Shown piece after piece: positions 32,056-42,078 of a DNA stretch of 64,000 nucleotides. The notes beneath the pieces are model-generated. The model did no database searches, had not been told where the DNA came from, and saw only the letters and a program-made list of their open reading frames with translations. Every line of letters starts with the position of its first letter. The first letter of the stretch is position 1. Position numbers and translations under genes: made by a program. The DNA is from Buchnera aphidicola (Cavariella theobaldi) (lineage in GTDB: Bacteria; Pseudomonadota; Gammaproteobacteria; Enterobacterales; Enterobacteriaceae): contig NZ_OZ060413.1 of the NCBI RefSeq assembly GCF_964059165.1, forward strand, positions 434,001 through 498,000. The letters are read 5' to 3'.

Positions 32056-32715
32056 ATGTCATTGGATGGTAGAATAGCGCTAAAAAATGGCGATAGTAAA
32101 TGGATTACATCAAAATATGCACGACAAGATGTTCAGATTTTTAGAGCAAAAAGCTCTGTTATGCTAAGTACTAGTTCTACTATACTAATAGATGATCCAT
32201 ATTTTACTGTGCGCACAGAAGAATTTCCTAAAAAAATACAATCTATATTTCCATATAAAATTTTTCAACATCCGATTCGAGCTATTATAGACAGCCAAAA
32301 TAGAATTAAATTATCGCACAAAATAATCCAAACCAATGGGCCTATTTGGTTAATTAGACTTAAATCAGATAAAAAAACATGGCCAAAAAATGTTAAAGAA
32401 ATTATCGTACCAAAATATGATGATAATATTGATATATTATCTCTTCTAAAAATATTTGGTCAACAAGAATTAAATAAAATATGGATAGAATCGGGAAGTA
32501 AATTTTCTAGTTTTTTATTAAAAAAGGGTTTAATTGATGAAATAATTATTTATATAGCACCAAAAATATTAGGTAATCAAGCTCAACCACTCTTTATATT
32601 AGAAAATATAATAAAATTATCTGAATGCTTAAAATGGAATTTTAAAGATATAAAAAAAATAGGTTCTGACATACGATTAAGATTAGAAATCAAAAAAAAT
32701 AATACCATTTTATAA
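32056..32715 (+). CDS. ribD2: Riboflavin reductase domain, RibD C-terminal half
   Basis: This is the NADPH-dependent 5-amino-6-(5-phosphoribosylamino)uracil reductase. The domain is in the same frame as ribD1, separated from it by one TGA and six codons (32038-32055) that still match RibD (I-Q-L-K-L-A). The first ATG, at 32056, gives 219 residues starting at MSLDGR and omits the first beta-strand. Initiation at the ATA or a TTA upstream would be unusual. [14 protein letters not shown] and [14 protein letters not shown] motifs are intact. Expression may need coupling or TGA readthrough. Confidence 0.92.
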   Translation: MSLDGRIALKNGDSKWITSKYARQDVQIFRAKSSVMLSTSSTILIDDPYFTVRTEEFPKKIQSIFPYKIFQHPIRAIIDSQNRIKLSHKIIQTNGPIWLIRLKSDKKTWPKNVKEIIVPKYDDNIDILSLLKIFGQQELNKIWIESGSKFSSFLLKKGLIDEIIIYIAPKILGNQAQPLFILENIIKLSECLKWNFKDIKKIGSDIRLRLEIKKNNTIL

Positions 32716-32730
32716 AATAAAGAGATTTCT

Positions 32731-33150
32731 ATGAAACCATCATTGCGACACAAAGCCCGTATATACGCTTTACAAATATTGTATGCCTGGGAATTATCTA
32801 AAAATAATATAAAAAATAGTGCTGCCGAATTTTTAAAAGAAAATAATGAAAAAAAAATTGATATTGTATATTTTTATGAGCTCATTCTCAATATCACCAA
32901 TAATTGTAAAAATATAGATAACTTGATGATACCATATTTATCAAGATCATTTAAAGAATTAGGGCAAATAGAAAAATCCATTCTTAGAATTTCTTTCTAT
33001 GAATTATCTCATAGACAAGATATACCTTATAAAGTATCTATTAATGAAGGAATTGAACTAGCTAAATTATTTGGAGCAGAAGACAGTCATAAATTTATCA
33101 ATGGAGTTTTAGATGCAGCCGCATTAAAAATAAGATGTTGTAAAATATAA
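32731..33150 (+). CDS. nusB: Transcription antitermination factor NusB
   Basis: NusB, with NusE (S10), binds boxA in rRNA leaders for antitermination and rRNA folding. It is 139 residues, exactly the E. coli length. The N-terminal Arg-rich [10 protein letters not shown] start and the C-terminal [19 protein letters not shown] are conserved. The ATG at 32731 has an AGAGATT site. The dxs, ispA and thiL genes that follow in larger relatives are absent. Confidence 0.97.
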   Translation: MKPSLRHKARIYALQILYAWELSKNNIKNSAAEFLKENNEKKIDIVYFYELILNITNNCKNIDNLMIPYLSRSFKELGQIEKSILRISFYELSHRQDIPYKVSINEGIELAKLFGAEDSHKFINGVLDAAALKIRCCKI

Positions 33151-33756
33151 TATACAAGAGTGTTGAATATTGAATATTCAATATAACAAAATAAAGTTTA
33201 TATATTCAAAATGCTTAAACGCTTTTGTAATAAAAAGATTTTCATTTTTTTTGAGTATAACTTAATTTTATTTTAATTTTAAAAATATAAACAATGCTCA
33301 TGTTATAAAAAAAGAAAATATAATTAATGAACGGTATTAAAGAAATATAATAGATATTTTTATTCATTATAAATAAAAAAATTTATGTGTATAATACAAA
33401 AAATTATTTTCATCAATATTGTGTATTTGAAAAGTTTAAAATATACCTATTTAATGCAGTATATTTACTCTGTAAAATATATTATCTAATCAATAATTAA
33501 AAACTTTTCTTTTAGAAAATTTGAATAACATATAAAAAAATTTTTTATTGCATAAAAATTTTATTACACTATAAATAGTGAAAATAATGAATAAAAAAAT
33601 CTATATTTTTTAAAATTCAATAGCGTCAATATATTACCATTTTAAAAAATATGACATATGAATATAGAGCATGCATTAAATATATCAATTTCTATAATAC
33701 TAATATGGTATCAAACTCAGTTTTTTTAGAATATAAAAAAATATTTATATATATTA
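33151..33756. other. 606-bp gene-free region between nusB and yajR
   Basis: No gene is supported here. The region contains an 18-bp perfect palindrome at 33167-33184, 17 bases after nusB, and scattered TATAAT-like boxes (for example 33390-33395). In E. coli several genes (thiL, pgpA, dxs, ispA, xseB and others) lie between nusB and yajR. This is the probable scar of their loss, but I can read no residual protein similarity. Confidence 0.6.
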
Positions 33757-34944
33757 TTATGAATAATTCATCTTATCTTTACACCAAAAACTTATTGATA
33801 ACCATAAAAAAATAATACAAGCTATTAACAAAAAAATATTTTTATAACTGAAAAAATTTAATAAAAAACCACTAAAGAAACTACCTAAGAATACACCTAA
33901 AAATTGACTAATAGAATATATACTCATTATGCTACCTTTATGTGGTAATAATACTTTTTTACTTAAATCAGAAGGAAGTAAAACTTCTAACATATTAAAA
34001 CATATAAAAAAAATCTGTATAGCAATAAATAAAAAAATTAAATTGTTCTCTGCATACAGAAATATTATATCTGATAAAAACAACAATATTATAGACATTT
34101 CAATAATATTTTTTAAAAAAAAATTAGATTTAAAATAAAACAAAAATAAAAATATAAATAAAAAAGAAAATAATATCGTTATACCATATAATTTCCAATG
34201 ATCACTTATAAAAAATTTTGCCATTTCTAATTCATGAGGAATAATCATAAAATTTATCATTAATAAAAAATGAAGAAAAAAAATACCAAGATAGTATCTA
34301 AGAAACTGCTTATGAAATATTATTGCTAATAATTCTCTATTAAATATATTTAATGTATTACTTATATTGCATTTATTAGAATCAGGAATAAAAAAAAATA
34401 CAATTATTATACATAAAATAGAAAAAAATACAGTTAACCAAAAAATAGAAAAAAAACCAAAAAAATGAGCAATAAATGGTCCAGATACCATTGATATTAA
34501 AAAAGAAATTGCAAAACTTAAACCAATCAATGCTAAAGATTTAGATCGATTTTTCTCACAAACAAAATCAGATAACAAAGCCATCGATACACCAGAAATA
34601 GCTCCAGAACCTTGCAAAAATCTACCAATAATTAAACTCCAAATTGAATGTATACTAGCTGTAATGAGATTACCTAAAAAAAATAAAAAGAGACCTAACA
34701 TCATAATAGGCTTGCGTCCAAATTTATCAGATAAAAAACCAAATGGAAACTGAAAAATAATTTGAGCAATACCGTAAATACCCATTGCTAATCCAAGTAA
34801 AAAATGATCTGCACCTCTTAAAAATATACCATAAGTACTAATAACAGGCATAATCATAAACATACCCAACATTCGCAATAAAAAAATAATACAAATACTT
34901 AATGTTACTTGTAATTCTGTAAAATTCATTTTATAATTCTTCAT
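33757..34944 (-). CDS. yajR: MFS transporter YajR, lacking the C-terminal YAM domain
   Basis: This 395-residue major-facilitator membrane protein has about 12 hydrophobic segments. The N-terminal RMLGMFMIMPVI segment and the loop 2-3 MFS signature GFLSDKFGRKP are conserved, as are GRFLQGSGAI and SISQFLGVFLG motifs. E. coli YajR is about 454 residues with a cytosolic C-terminal YAM domain; here the protein ends right after TM12. The substrate is unknown (a drug/proton antiporter fold). It is divergent from tusE. Confidence 0.93.
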   Translation of the reverse strand: MKNYKMNFTELQVTLSICIIFLLRMLGMFMIMPVISTYGIFLRGADHFLLGLAMGIYGIAQIIFQFPFGFLSDKFGRKPIMMLGLFLFFLGNLITASIHSIWSLIIGRFLQGSGAISGVSMALLSDFVCEKNRSKSLALIGLSFAISFLISMVSGPFIAHFFGFFSIFWLTVFFSILCIIIVFFFIPDSNKCNISNTLNIFNRELLAIIFHKQFLRYYLGIFFLHFLLMINFMIIPHELEMAKFFISDHWKLYGITILFSFLFIFLFLFYFKSNFFLKNIIEMSIILLFLSDIIFLYAENNLIFLFIAIQIFFICFNMLEVLLPSDLSKKVLLPHKGSIMSIYSISQFLGVFLGSFFSGFLLNFFSYKNIFLLIACIIFLWLSISFWCKDKMNYS

Positions 34945-34997
34945 TATTAAATTGATTTTTTAAAAAAAATTTTTTTTACTATAAATTGTTGATAAAA

Positions 34998-35341
34998 ATG
35001 AATATCTTAAAAAAAAAATATACACATATAAAAATATTCAAAAAGATTCCGAGGGATACTTAAAAAACAGTCAACATTGGAGCATTTCATTAGCTAAAGA
35101 GATTGCTGAAAATGAAAAAATATGTTTAAACAGTGATCACTGGGAAATAATATACTTTATGCGAGATTTTTATTTAAAATTTAATGTCACACCTTCAATA
35201 AGAATGTTAATTAAAGGTCTTCAAAAAAAAAGATATAATAAAAAAATTAACAGCGTTAATTTATTTAAACTTTTTCCCAAAGGACCTGCACAACAAGCAA
35301 GTAAAATTGCTGGTATACCAAAACCCGTAAAATGTTTATAA
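34998..35341 (+). CDS. tusE: Sulfur relay protein TusE, frame interrupted at an A10 tract
   Basis: TusE is a DsrC-family protein that takes sulfur from TusBCD to MnmA for tRNA 2-thiolation. From KDSEGYLKNSQHW (35042 onward) to the terminal PKPVKCL the sequence aligns well with E. coli TusE, including the catalytic penultimate Cys. The only N-terminal ATG, at 34998, is in a different frame and stops at 35061. Ten A's (35009-35018) lie between. One extra A gives a 114-residue protein beginning M-N-I-L-K-K-K. Without it only 60 residues from the ATG at 35159 are translatable. The 3' end overlaps cyoE by 6 bp. Confidence 0.87.
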
Positions 35342-36199
35342 AAAATTAAAAATATAATCTATTGACATTAAAAAATTACACCATATCACAACAATAAGAG
35401 AAAAATAAAATAACTGTATTGAATATTTTTTTTCATCTGATCTTTTAAAATTAACATATGCTAAATACAACCATATTAAATTTATAAAAAGTGATAAAAA
35501 TAAAAAATAATAACTTACATAACCAATTAAGCTTAATAAAATATTAGATATAATATATGAAATAATATAATAAATAATATGTTGTTTTGCTAATAAAACA
35601 CCTTTTACAACTGGAAATATGGGAATATTTGCATTTTTATAATCACTAATACGAAAAATAGAAATAGAATAAAAATGAGACATTTGCCAAAAAATAAAAT
35701 TTATGAACAATAAAAAAGAAAAAAAATCTATAGTATTAACAACAGCCGTGTATCCTATTACAGATGGTATGGATCCTGAAACGCTTCCTATTAAAGTGGA
35801 ATAAATTGAAATTCTTTTAGTTAGATAAGTATAAAAAAAAACATATACTATAAAACCAAATATTGCTAATAACATCGATAAAAAATTAACGAAGTAACCT
35901 AATATTAATAATCCAAACAATCCTATAATCACACCAAAAAATAATACCTGACCCAATTTTAAATATTTTTTTACTAAAACTCTTTTATGAGTACGTGTCA
36001 TTTTCCTATCTATATCAGAATCTATTATATTATTAAATACGCAAGCAGATGCAATTACGCATGATAATCCTATAACAGTATACAAAAATAAATACAAATG
36101 AAAATAAGTACGAGAAGAATATAAAAAACTCCCTGTCATTAAAACCATATTCCCAAAAATAATACCCGGTTTAATTATCTCTATATAATAATTTAACAT
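35336..36199 (-). CDS. cyoE: Protoheme IX farnesyltransferase (heme O synthase)
   Basis: CyoE prenylates heme B to heme O for the bo oxidase. It is a UbiA-family membrane protein with about nine hydrophobic segments. I start at the ATG at 36199 (287 aa), where homology begins (MLNYYIEIIKPGIIFGN). The frame is open 29 codons further into cyoD without similarity. The two Asp-rich motifs are intact: N-N-I-I-D-S-D-I-D-R-K-M and the second region SDYKNANIP. It is the last gene of the cyo operon. Confidence 0.96.
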   Translation of the reverse strand: MLNYYIEIIKPGIIFGNMVLMTGSFLYSSRTYFHLYLFLYTVIGLSCVIASACVFNNIIDSDIDRKMTRTHKRVLVKKYLKLGQVLFFGVIIGLFGLLILGYFVNFLSMLLAIFGFIVYVFFYTYLTKRISIYSTLIGSVSGSIPSVIGYTAVVNTIDFFSFLLFINFIFWQMSHFYSISIFRISDYKNANIPIFPVVKGVLLAKQHIIYYIISYIISNILLSLIGYVSYYFLFLSLFINLIWLYLAYVNFKRSDEKKYSIQLFYFSLIVVIWCNFLMSIDYIFNFL

Positions 36200-36215
36200 A
36201 ATCAATAATACTATT

Positions 36216-36545
36216 TTAATGCAATAACATATGATGATTAAGATTAGACATAATCCATATAGATCCAAATACAATAATGAAAACAATTATCATGACAAAT
36301 AGCAATGAAATAACGTACCAATGCTTTTGGAAAGTAAAATTTAAATTTAAAAAATACACAAAATGAACAAAAATTTGCATTATCGCACATATGATAATAG
36401 TAATATAATTTATTTTGTTTGAAAAAAAATGTGTCATTGTTATAACAAAAGATAACGCCGTTAAAATAATAGAAAATAGAAAACCTAATGCATAAGATTT
36501 TATCTTTTCATAATAATATGCATTATCTTGTAAAGTATTAGACAT
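36216..36545 (-). CDS. cyoD: Cytochrome bo quinol oxidase subunit IV
   Basis: This small three-helix membrane subunit is 109 residues, as in E. coli, from the ATG at 36545. The C-terminal I-W-I-M-x-N-L-N-x-x-M-L-H is conserved. It may assist CuB insertion and assembly. Its ATG overlaps the cyoC TGA by one base, so the two are translationally coupled. Confidence 0.96.
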   Translation of the reverse strand: MSNTLQDNAYYYEKIKSYALGFLFSIILTALSFVITMTHFFSNKINYITIIICAIMQIFVHFVYFLNLNFTFQKHWYVISLLFVMIIVFIIVFGSIWIMSNLNHHMLLH

Positions 36546-37159
36546 CAAATAACTCCATTTAAATAAACAAAAGTAAATACGCAAACCCATATAATATCTA
36601 AAAAATGCCAAAAAAAGCTAAAACATGTAATACGAGTACAAACACAATCAGTAAAACCTATTTTTTTTACTTGATAAAATATTGTTAAAATCCACATAAG
36701 ACCAAAAAAAACATGCAAACCATGAATTCCTACTAATGTAAAAAAAGCAGAAAAAAAAGCATGTCGACTTGGACCTAAATTTTTCATAACTAGTTCATAA
36801 AACTCATAACTTTCCATACAAACAAACAATAAACCTAAGACAAATGTCAAGAATAAATATAAAAAAAATTTTTTTATTTCTTTTTTAGATACAGCAATAC
36901 CCATTATTCCACATGATAAAGAACTTATTAATAATATAAATGTTTCTAATAAAATAAAAGATAATTTAAAAAAATTTAAATGTATTAAATATTTTGACAC
37001 ACTAGAAGAATATATAGCATATACTGCAAATAGAATAGCGAAAATAATACAATCGCTCATTAAATAAATCCAAAAACCTAATAATTTATTATTTCTTACA
37101 TCTAGATGATGTTTTTCAGTAGAATTTAAGCAATTGTTAATTTTTTTATTTCTAATCAT
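36545..37159 (-). CDS. cyoC: Cytochrome bo quinol oxidase subunit III
   Basis: This membrane subunit has five helices. The ATG at 37159 gives 204 residues, the E. coli length; the TTG two codons upstream (37165) is within the AGGT-type ribosome-binding region and is not needed. FGFWIYLMSDC-like sequence (here G-F-W-I-Y-L-M-S-D-C), GIHGLHV and FFWHFLDIIWVCVFTFVYL match the family. Confidence 0.96.
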   Translation of the reverse strand: MIRNKKINNCLNSTEKHHLDVRNNKLLGFWIYLMSDCIIFAILFAVYAIYSSSVSKYLIHLNFFKLSFILLETFILLISSLSCGIMGIAVSKKEIKKFFLYLFLTFVLGLLFVCMESYEFYELVMKNLGPSRHAFFSAFFTLVGIHGLHVFFGLMWILTIFYQVKKIGFTDCVCTRITCFSFFWHFLDIIWVCVFTFVYLNGVI

Positions 37160-37166
37160 TTTCAAC

Positions 37167-39134
37167 CTATATATCTAATTTTTTTAAATGTTTGTGTTCT
37201 ATTTTTTTGATATCATGAATGGATATAACATATTCATTATTTTCATCAAGGCTTTTAATTAGTAAACTCATTATAATAGTTAAGAAAGATAATAAACATA
37301 TCCAGACAATATGCCATACCGCTGCAAATCCAAAACATAAAGAAAAAATACTAATTATAAATCCTAAACCAGTATTTTTTGGCATATGAATACAGTGATA
37401 TTCATTATTTATTAATTTTTTATTATTTTTCTTTATACTCCAAAAATGATCTCTATCTTGAACGGTTGGAATGATAGCAAAATTATATACAGGAGCGGGA
37501 GAAGATGTAGACCATTCCAATGTTCTTCCATCCCATGGATCTCCAGTCACATCCATATTATCTTTACGATCTCTAACTGAAACAAAAAATTGTATAATTT
37601 GACATATTATTCCAATACCAATTAAAAGAGAACCTATAGCAGCAATACATAATAATATATGAAAATGAGAATCAATATTTTGACTTAAACGACGTGTCAT
37701 ACCCATTAAACCTAAAAAGTACAAAGGCATGAAAGCTATAAAAAAACCAGTGATCCAAAAATAAAATGCACGTTTACCCCAAATCTCATTTAAAGTAAAA
37801 CCAAACATTTTAGGAAACCAATAATTAATTCCAGCAAAACATCCAAATACTACTCCACCAATGATTACATTATGAAAATGAGCGACTAAAAATAAACTAT
37901 TATGTAAAACAAAATCAGCCGGAGGCACAGATAATAATACCCCAGTCATACCACCAATAGAAAAAGTTATTAAAAACCCTAAAGTCCATAACATGGTAGA
38001 ATGCATGTATATTCGACCTTGATACATAGTAAATAACCAATTAAATATTTTTACTCCAGTCGGAATAGCTATAATCATAGTGGTAATACCAAAAAAAGCA
38101 TTAATGTTTGCATTGGCGCCCATAGTAAAAAAATGATGCAACCAAACAATAAAAGACAAAATTGTAATTGCTAAAGTGGCCCACACTAACGAAACATACC
38201 CAAATAGACGTTTTTTAGAAAAAGTTGCAACAATTTCAGAAAATACACCAAAAACGGGAAGCACTAAGATATATACTTCTGGATGACCCCAGATCCATAT
38301 TAAATTTACATACATCATCATATTTCCACCTAAATCATTAGTGAAAAAATGAAAATTAAAATAGCGATCCAATGTTAATAAAATTAAAGTAATAGTTAAA
38401 ACAGGAAAAGAAATAACGATCAGAATATTTGTACATAGAGACGCCCAAGTAAAAACTGGCATTTTAAAAAAATTCATACCTGGTGCTCTCATTTTTAAGA
38501 TTGTTACTATAAAATTAATTCCTGTTAATGTAGTACCAATACCAGAAACTTGCAAGCTCCAAATCCAGTAATCTACTCCAACTCCGGGACTATATTGAAT
38601 ACCTGATAGCGGAGGATAAGCTAACCAGCCTGTTTGCGCGAATTCACCAATTCCTAAAGATAAAGTAATTAAAATAGCACCGCTAGCTGTCAGCCAAAAA
38701 CTTAAATTATTAAGAAATGGAAAAGCAACATCTCGAGCCCCGATTTGTAAAGGAATTACTAAATTCATCAATCCAATAACCAATGGCATAGCAACAAAAA
38801 AAATCATTATCACGCCATGAGCAGTAAATATTTGATCATAGTGATGAGGTGGTAAAAATCCTGCATGACCAGATGATGCAAGCACTTGTTGAGAACGCAT
38901 TAATATGGCATCGACAAATCCACGAAATAACATGATAAAAGCTAAAATACCATACATAATAGATATTTTTTTATGATCTACTGTAGTGACCCATTCATAC
39001 CAAAGATATTGCCATTTTTGATAATATGTAATACTAAATGCAATACATAACGTAATCAAAATAATAGCAATATAAGTAATCATAATAATAGGTTCGTGAT
39101 AAGGAATAACATTCCAATGCAATTTGCCAAACAT
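37167..39134 (-). CDS. cyoB: Cytochrome bo quinol oxidase subunit I
   Basis: This is the catalytic heme-copper subunit, reducing O2 to water and pumping protons. The ATG at 39134 (655 aa) has GGAG eight bases upstream. Residue numbering matches E. coli at the N-terminus: R71, D75, H98 and Q101 of the quinol site and H106 of low-spin heme b. The CuB region [14 protein letters not shown] and the heme ligands in [12 protein letters not shown] are intact, as is the K-channel T-G-V-K region. The frame is open upstream into cyoA without homology. Confidence 0.98.
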   Translation of the reverse strand: MFGKLHWNVIPYHEPIIMITYIAIILITLCIAFSITYYQKWQYLWYEWVTTVDHKKISIMYGILAFIMLFRGFVDAILMRSQQVLASSGHAGFLPPHHYDQIFTAHGVIMIFFVAMPLVIGLMNLVIPLQIGARDVAFPFLNNLSFWLTASGAILITLSLGIGEFAQTGWLAYPPLSGIQYSPGVGVDYWIWSLQVSGIGTTLTGINFIVTILKMRAPGMNFFKMPVFTWASLCTNILIVISFPVLTITLILLTLDRYFNFHFFTNDLGGNMMMYVNLIWIWGHPEVYILVLPVFGVFSEIVATFSKKRLFGYVSLVWATLAITILSFIVWLHHFFTMGANANINAFFGITTMIIAIPTGVKIFNWLFTMYQGRIYMHSTMLWTLGFLITFSIGGMTGVLLSVPPADFVLHNSLFLVAHFHNVIIGGVVFGCFAGINYWFPKMFGFTLNEIWGKRAFYFWITGFFIAFMPLYFLGLMGMTRRLSQNIDSHFHILLCIAAIGSLLIGIGIICQIIQFFVSVRDRKDNMDVTGDPWDGRTLEWSTSSPAPVYNFAIIPTVQDRDHFWSIKKNNKKLINNEYHCIHMPKNTGLGFIISIFSLCFGFAAVWHIVWICLLSFLTIIMSLLIKSLDENNEYVISIHDIKKIEHKHLKKLDI

Positions 39135-39184
39135 TTTTATTTCTCCAAATTTTTTAGCAAATATTGTGTTTAATTCATTTTTAT

Positions 39185-40048
39185 TCAAGGAAATTTATGT
39201 ATATGAAACTGATTAATTATTTGATAAAATAAACTATCATTAACTCTTGAAAAATATTGTATAGAATAATTTTCGTTCGGCACAGCTATTTTTGTAAACT
39301 GGTCCATATTATTTAGTACATGCGAAGAATGTTGAATATTTTCTATCCAATTTTTAAAAATAAAATCATTCTCAACAGTTATGGCAGTAAATTTCATATT
39401 TGAAAATCCTAAACCACTATAGTTAGAAGATATTCCTTTATACTGCCCTACAGTATCAGAAATGATATTTAATTGTGTTATCATCCCAGGCATAGCGTAA
39501 ACTTGACTGCCAAGAGCGGGAATAAAAAAAGAATTCATAACAGAATTAGAAGTAATATTAAATATAACAGGTCTGTTTATCGGAAATACAATTTCATTAA
39601 TAGTAGCAACATGATATTCTGGATAAATAAATAACCATTTCCAATCTAATGCTATAACATTTATTTTTATTGGGGTTAATTCAGATTGTATAGACTTATT
39701 TGGTGCTAGCACATGACTGTAATGCCAAGTTAATAATCCCAAAAAAGATATAATTATAATGGGCACAGACCATACTACTATTTCTATTCTTTTTGAATCA
39801 CACCAATCAGGCGTATATATTTGATTTTTATTTGAAGAACGATATTTTCTAGAAAAATATATAGTCATAAAAATTACTGGCAATACTACTATTAGCATCA
39901 TTAAAAAAGACAGTAATATTAGTGACAACTCCTCTCTTGCGATCATACCTTTAGGATTGAATAATGAACTATCGCAACCATTCAAAAAAAACATAATTAA
40001 AAAAAACAATACATTTTTAAAAATATTTCTGTATTTTGTACATGTCAT
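39185..40048 (-). CDS. cyoA: Cytochrome bo quinol oxidase subunit II (lipoprotein)
   Basis: Subunit II has two membrane helices and a periplasmic cupredoxin-like domain that lacks CuA. The ATG at 40048 gives 287 residues, shorter than the E. coli protein (about 315), mostly at the C-terminus. The signal peptide ends in a lipobox, L-N-G-C, with Cys at residue 25 as in E. coli, then F-N-P-K-G. Lgt from this window would modify it. The GAGG site lies just upstream; a TTG at 40060 is rejected as start. First gene of cyoABCDE. Confidence 0.95.
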   Translation of the reverse strand: MTCTKYRNIFKNVLFFLIMFFLNGCDSSLFNPKGMIAREELSLILLSFLMMLIVVLPVIFMTIYFSRKYRSSNKNQIYTPDWCDSKRIEIVVWSVPIIIISFLGLLTWHYSHVLAPNKSIQSELTPIKINVIALDWKWLFIYPEYHVATINEIVFPINRPVIFNITSNSVMNSFFIPALGSQVYAMPGMITQLNIISDTVGQYKGISSNYSGLGFSNMKFTAITVENDFIFKNWIENIQHSSHVLNNMDQFTKIAVPNENYSIQYFSRVNDSLFYQIINQFHIHKFP

Positions 40049-40264
40049 TAAAAACCTCAAATCCGATTGAATATTATTTTTAATAATATAATTTAATTAT
40101 TTTAGTATTATATTAAAATTTTATTAAAATAAAATAAATAATAGCAATATTTTTTGAAACAATTGAATTATTTTTTAAACATTGATAAAATTTTAGATCA
40201 CACTGTATTTTTCATTAAAAATTTTAATATTTTATCTTTTTAAGATATTAAGGATATAGAATTC

Positions 40265-40573
40265 ATGATTTTAAAAAAAATAAAAAAAAATTTAAAATCT
40301 AATATAAATATCCACTTGATGGATATTTACGATGATAGCACATCTCATAATCATTCCGAAAATTGTCTCACTCATTTAATAATAACTATTATTAGCGATG
40401 ATTTTATCAAAAAAAATTGGGTAACTAGACATCGTATAATTTTTAAAATTTTAAAAAAAACAGTAAAAAATAAAATATATTCAATTACACTGAATACTTA
40501 TACTATAATTGAATGGAAAAATAAACATGACAACAAAATTGGTAAAATACCATGTTTTAAAAAAATACGATAA
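40265..40573 (+). CDS. bolA: BolA-family protein
   Basis: This 102-residue protein has the BolA fold. Conserved features are H-L-I-I-T-I-I-S-D-D-F, the R-H-R-I-I-F segment and the T-Y-T-I-x-E-W helix start. BolA proteins work with monothiol glutaredoxins in Fe-S trafficking and in E. coli also act in morphogenesis and stress. Position upstream of tig-clpP-clpX-lon matches E. coli. An AAGGATATAG site precedes the ATG. Confidence 0.92.
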   Translation: MILKKIKKNLKSNINIHLMDIYDDSTSHNHSENCLTHLIITIISDDFIKKNWVTRHRIIFKILKKTVKNKIYSITLNTYTIIEWKNKHDNKIGKIPCFKKIR

Positions 40574-40702
40574 ACATGTAACATAATATTACTAATCATA
40601 TTAAATAAGCATATATGCTAATATTTGTCTTATTTTAAATTAATTTTATGAATACGAGAATATATAACATGATTTAATGAACATGATTGATTTGGAGTAA
40701 AA

Positions 40703-42022
40703 ATGAAATTCTTAATAGAAAAAAATAAAAATTCAGAAAATCGAGTAACCATTAATATTTCAAAAATCACCATTCAAAAAAAAATTTTTAAAAGATTAAA
40801 TGAAATCAGTAAAAACGAAAATATCAATGGATTTAGAAAAGGCAAAATTCCTATTAATATTATCCAAAAAAAATATGGTGATAAAATTTATTATGATGTT
40901 TTGAATACACTAATGCAAAAACTTTTTAATGAATTCACACAAAAAGAAAAAATAGAAGTTATTGGATCACCTAAATATTATATACATCCAGAAGACACTG
41001 GTGATGATATAAAATATTTCAAATATTCTGTAATATACGCATCAAAACCAATATTTCAAATACAAGATATTGAATTAATTCACGCAAAAAAAATAATAGC
41101 TAAAATTAACAAAAAAGATATTTTAAAACAAATAGAAAAAGATAAAAGATGTTTCAATGCTTGGAAAAAAGTAAACAGATCTATTAAAATGAATGATCGT
41201 GTTTTAATAGATTATCAACTTTATATACATAATCAAATCATCCAAAAATTTAACAAAAAAGATTATTTTATTGTTTCTAAAGATATTATTATACCTCAAT
41301 TATATTTTAAAATTATTAATAAATGTATTAATGATGTATTTTTTATTAAAATTAAATTTTCTAAATTTCATCCTGAAAAAATACTACAAAATCAAGATAT
41401 AATATTAAAAATTAAAATCATCACAATAGAGGAAAAAGAAAATAGAAATGTTGTTTTATTAAAAAATAATATTTCTGCATTATGTTATAAAGAAACAGAG
41501 CAGAAAATAAACAGAAAAATAAAAAAAATAAGCGATGATTATTTATGTAATCAGATTATAGAACAATTAATTAAAGCGAATCCTATTTTAATACCAGGCC
41601 TCTTGATTGAACAAGAAACACAAAAATTATTTTATAATAATAAAAAAAGATACAAAAAAAATAAAGGTAGCATATTAGAAAAAAAATATCATATAAATAT
41701 TGAAGAAAAAGCTAAAAAAAATGTACATATTTCTTTAATCTTTCAAAATATTATTACCACAAAAAAATTGTTAACAAATTCTAACACTGTTGATCAACTT
41801 ATTAAAAAAATATCTATAAATTATCAAAAACCATCAGAAATTATCAATCTATATAAAACAGATAAATATTTAATAGAAAAAATAAAAAATATTGAACTAG
41901 AAATGCAGGTCATGCAATTACTCTTGAAAACAATAAAAATCAAAAAAGAACATTATACTTTAGATGAAGCTATATATTATACTAAAAAAAGAATTGATGA
42001 TGATTTATATTATACTGAATAA
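40703..42022 (+). CDS. tig: Trigger factor
   Basis: Trigger factor is a ribosome-bound chaperone with peptidyl-prolyl isomerase activity. This protein has 439 residues (E. coli 432). The ribosome-docking signature G-F-R-K-G-K-I-P is at about 44-51, an FKBP-like PPIase domain lies at about 150-240, and a long helical C-terminal arm domain follows. A clear TTGGAG ribosome-binding site precedes the ATG. It is highly Lys-rich and diverged, but length and domain order are complete. Confidence 0.95.
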   Translation: MKFLIEKNKNSENRVTINISKITIQKKIFKRLNEISKNENINGFRKGKIPINIIQKKYGDKIYYDVLNTLMQKLFNEFTQKEKIEVIGSPKYYIHPEDTGDDIKYFKYSVIYASKPIFQIQDIELIHAKKIIAKINKKDILKQIEKDKRCFNAWKKVNRSIKMNDRVLIDYQLYIHNQIIQKFNKKDYFIVSKDIIIPQLYFKIINKCINDVFFIKIKFSKFHPEKILQNQDIILKIKIITIEEKENRNVVLLKNNISALCYKETEQKINRKIKKISDDYLCNQIIEQLIKANPILIPGLLIEQETQKLFYNNKKRYKKNKGSILEKKYHINIEEKAKKNVHISLIFQNIITTKKLLTNSNTVDQLIKKISINYQKPSEIINLYKTDKYLIEKIKNIELEMQVMQLLLKTIKIKKEHYTLDEAIYYTKKRIDDDLYYTE

Positions 42023-42078
42023 CTAGATGCAATAAAATATCAACAGTAAAATACTGTAATCTTTTTTAGGAATAAAAA

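Noticed and set aside
33651-33790. Short frame of about 45 codons upstream of and overlapping the yajR 3' end
   Set aside because: No similarity, antisense to yajR at its end, and no convincing start signal.
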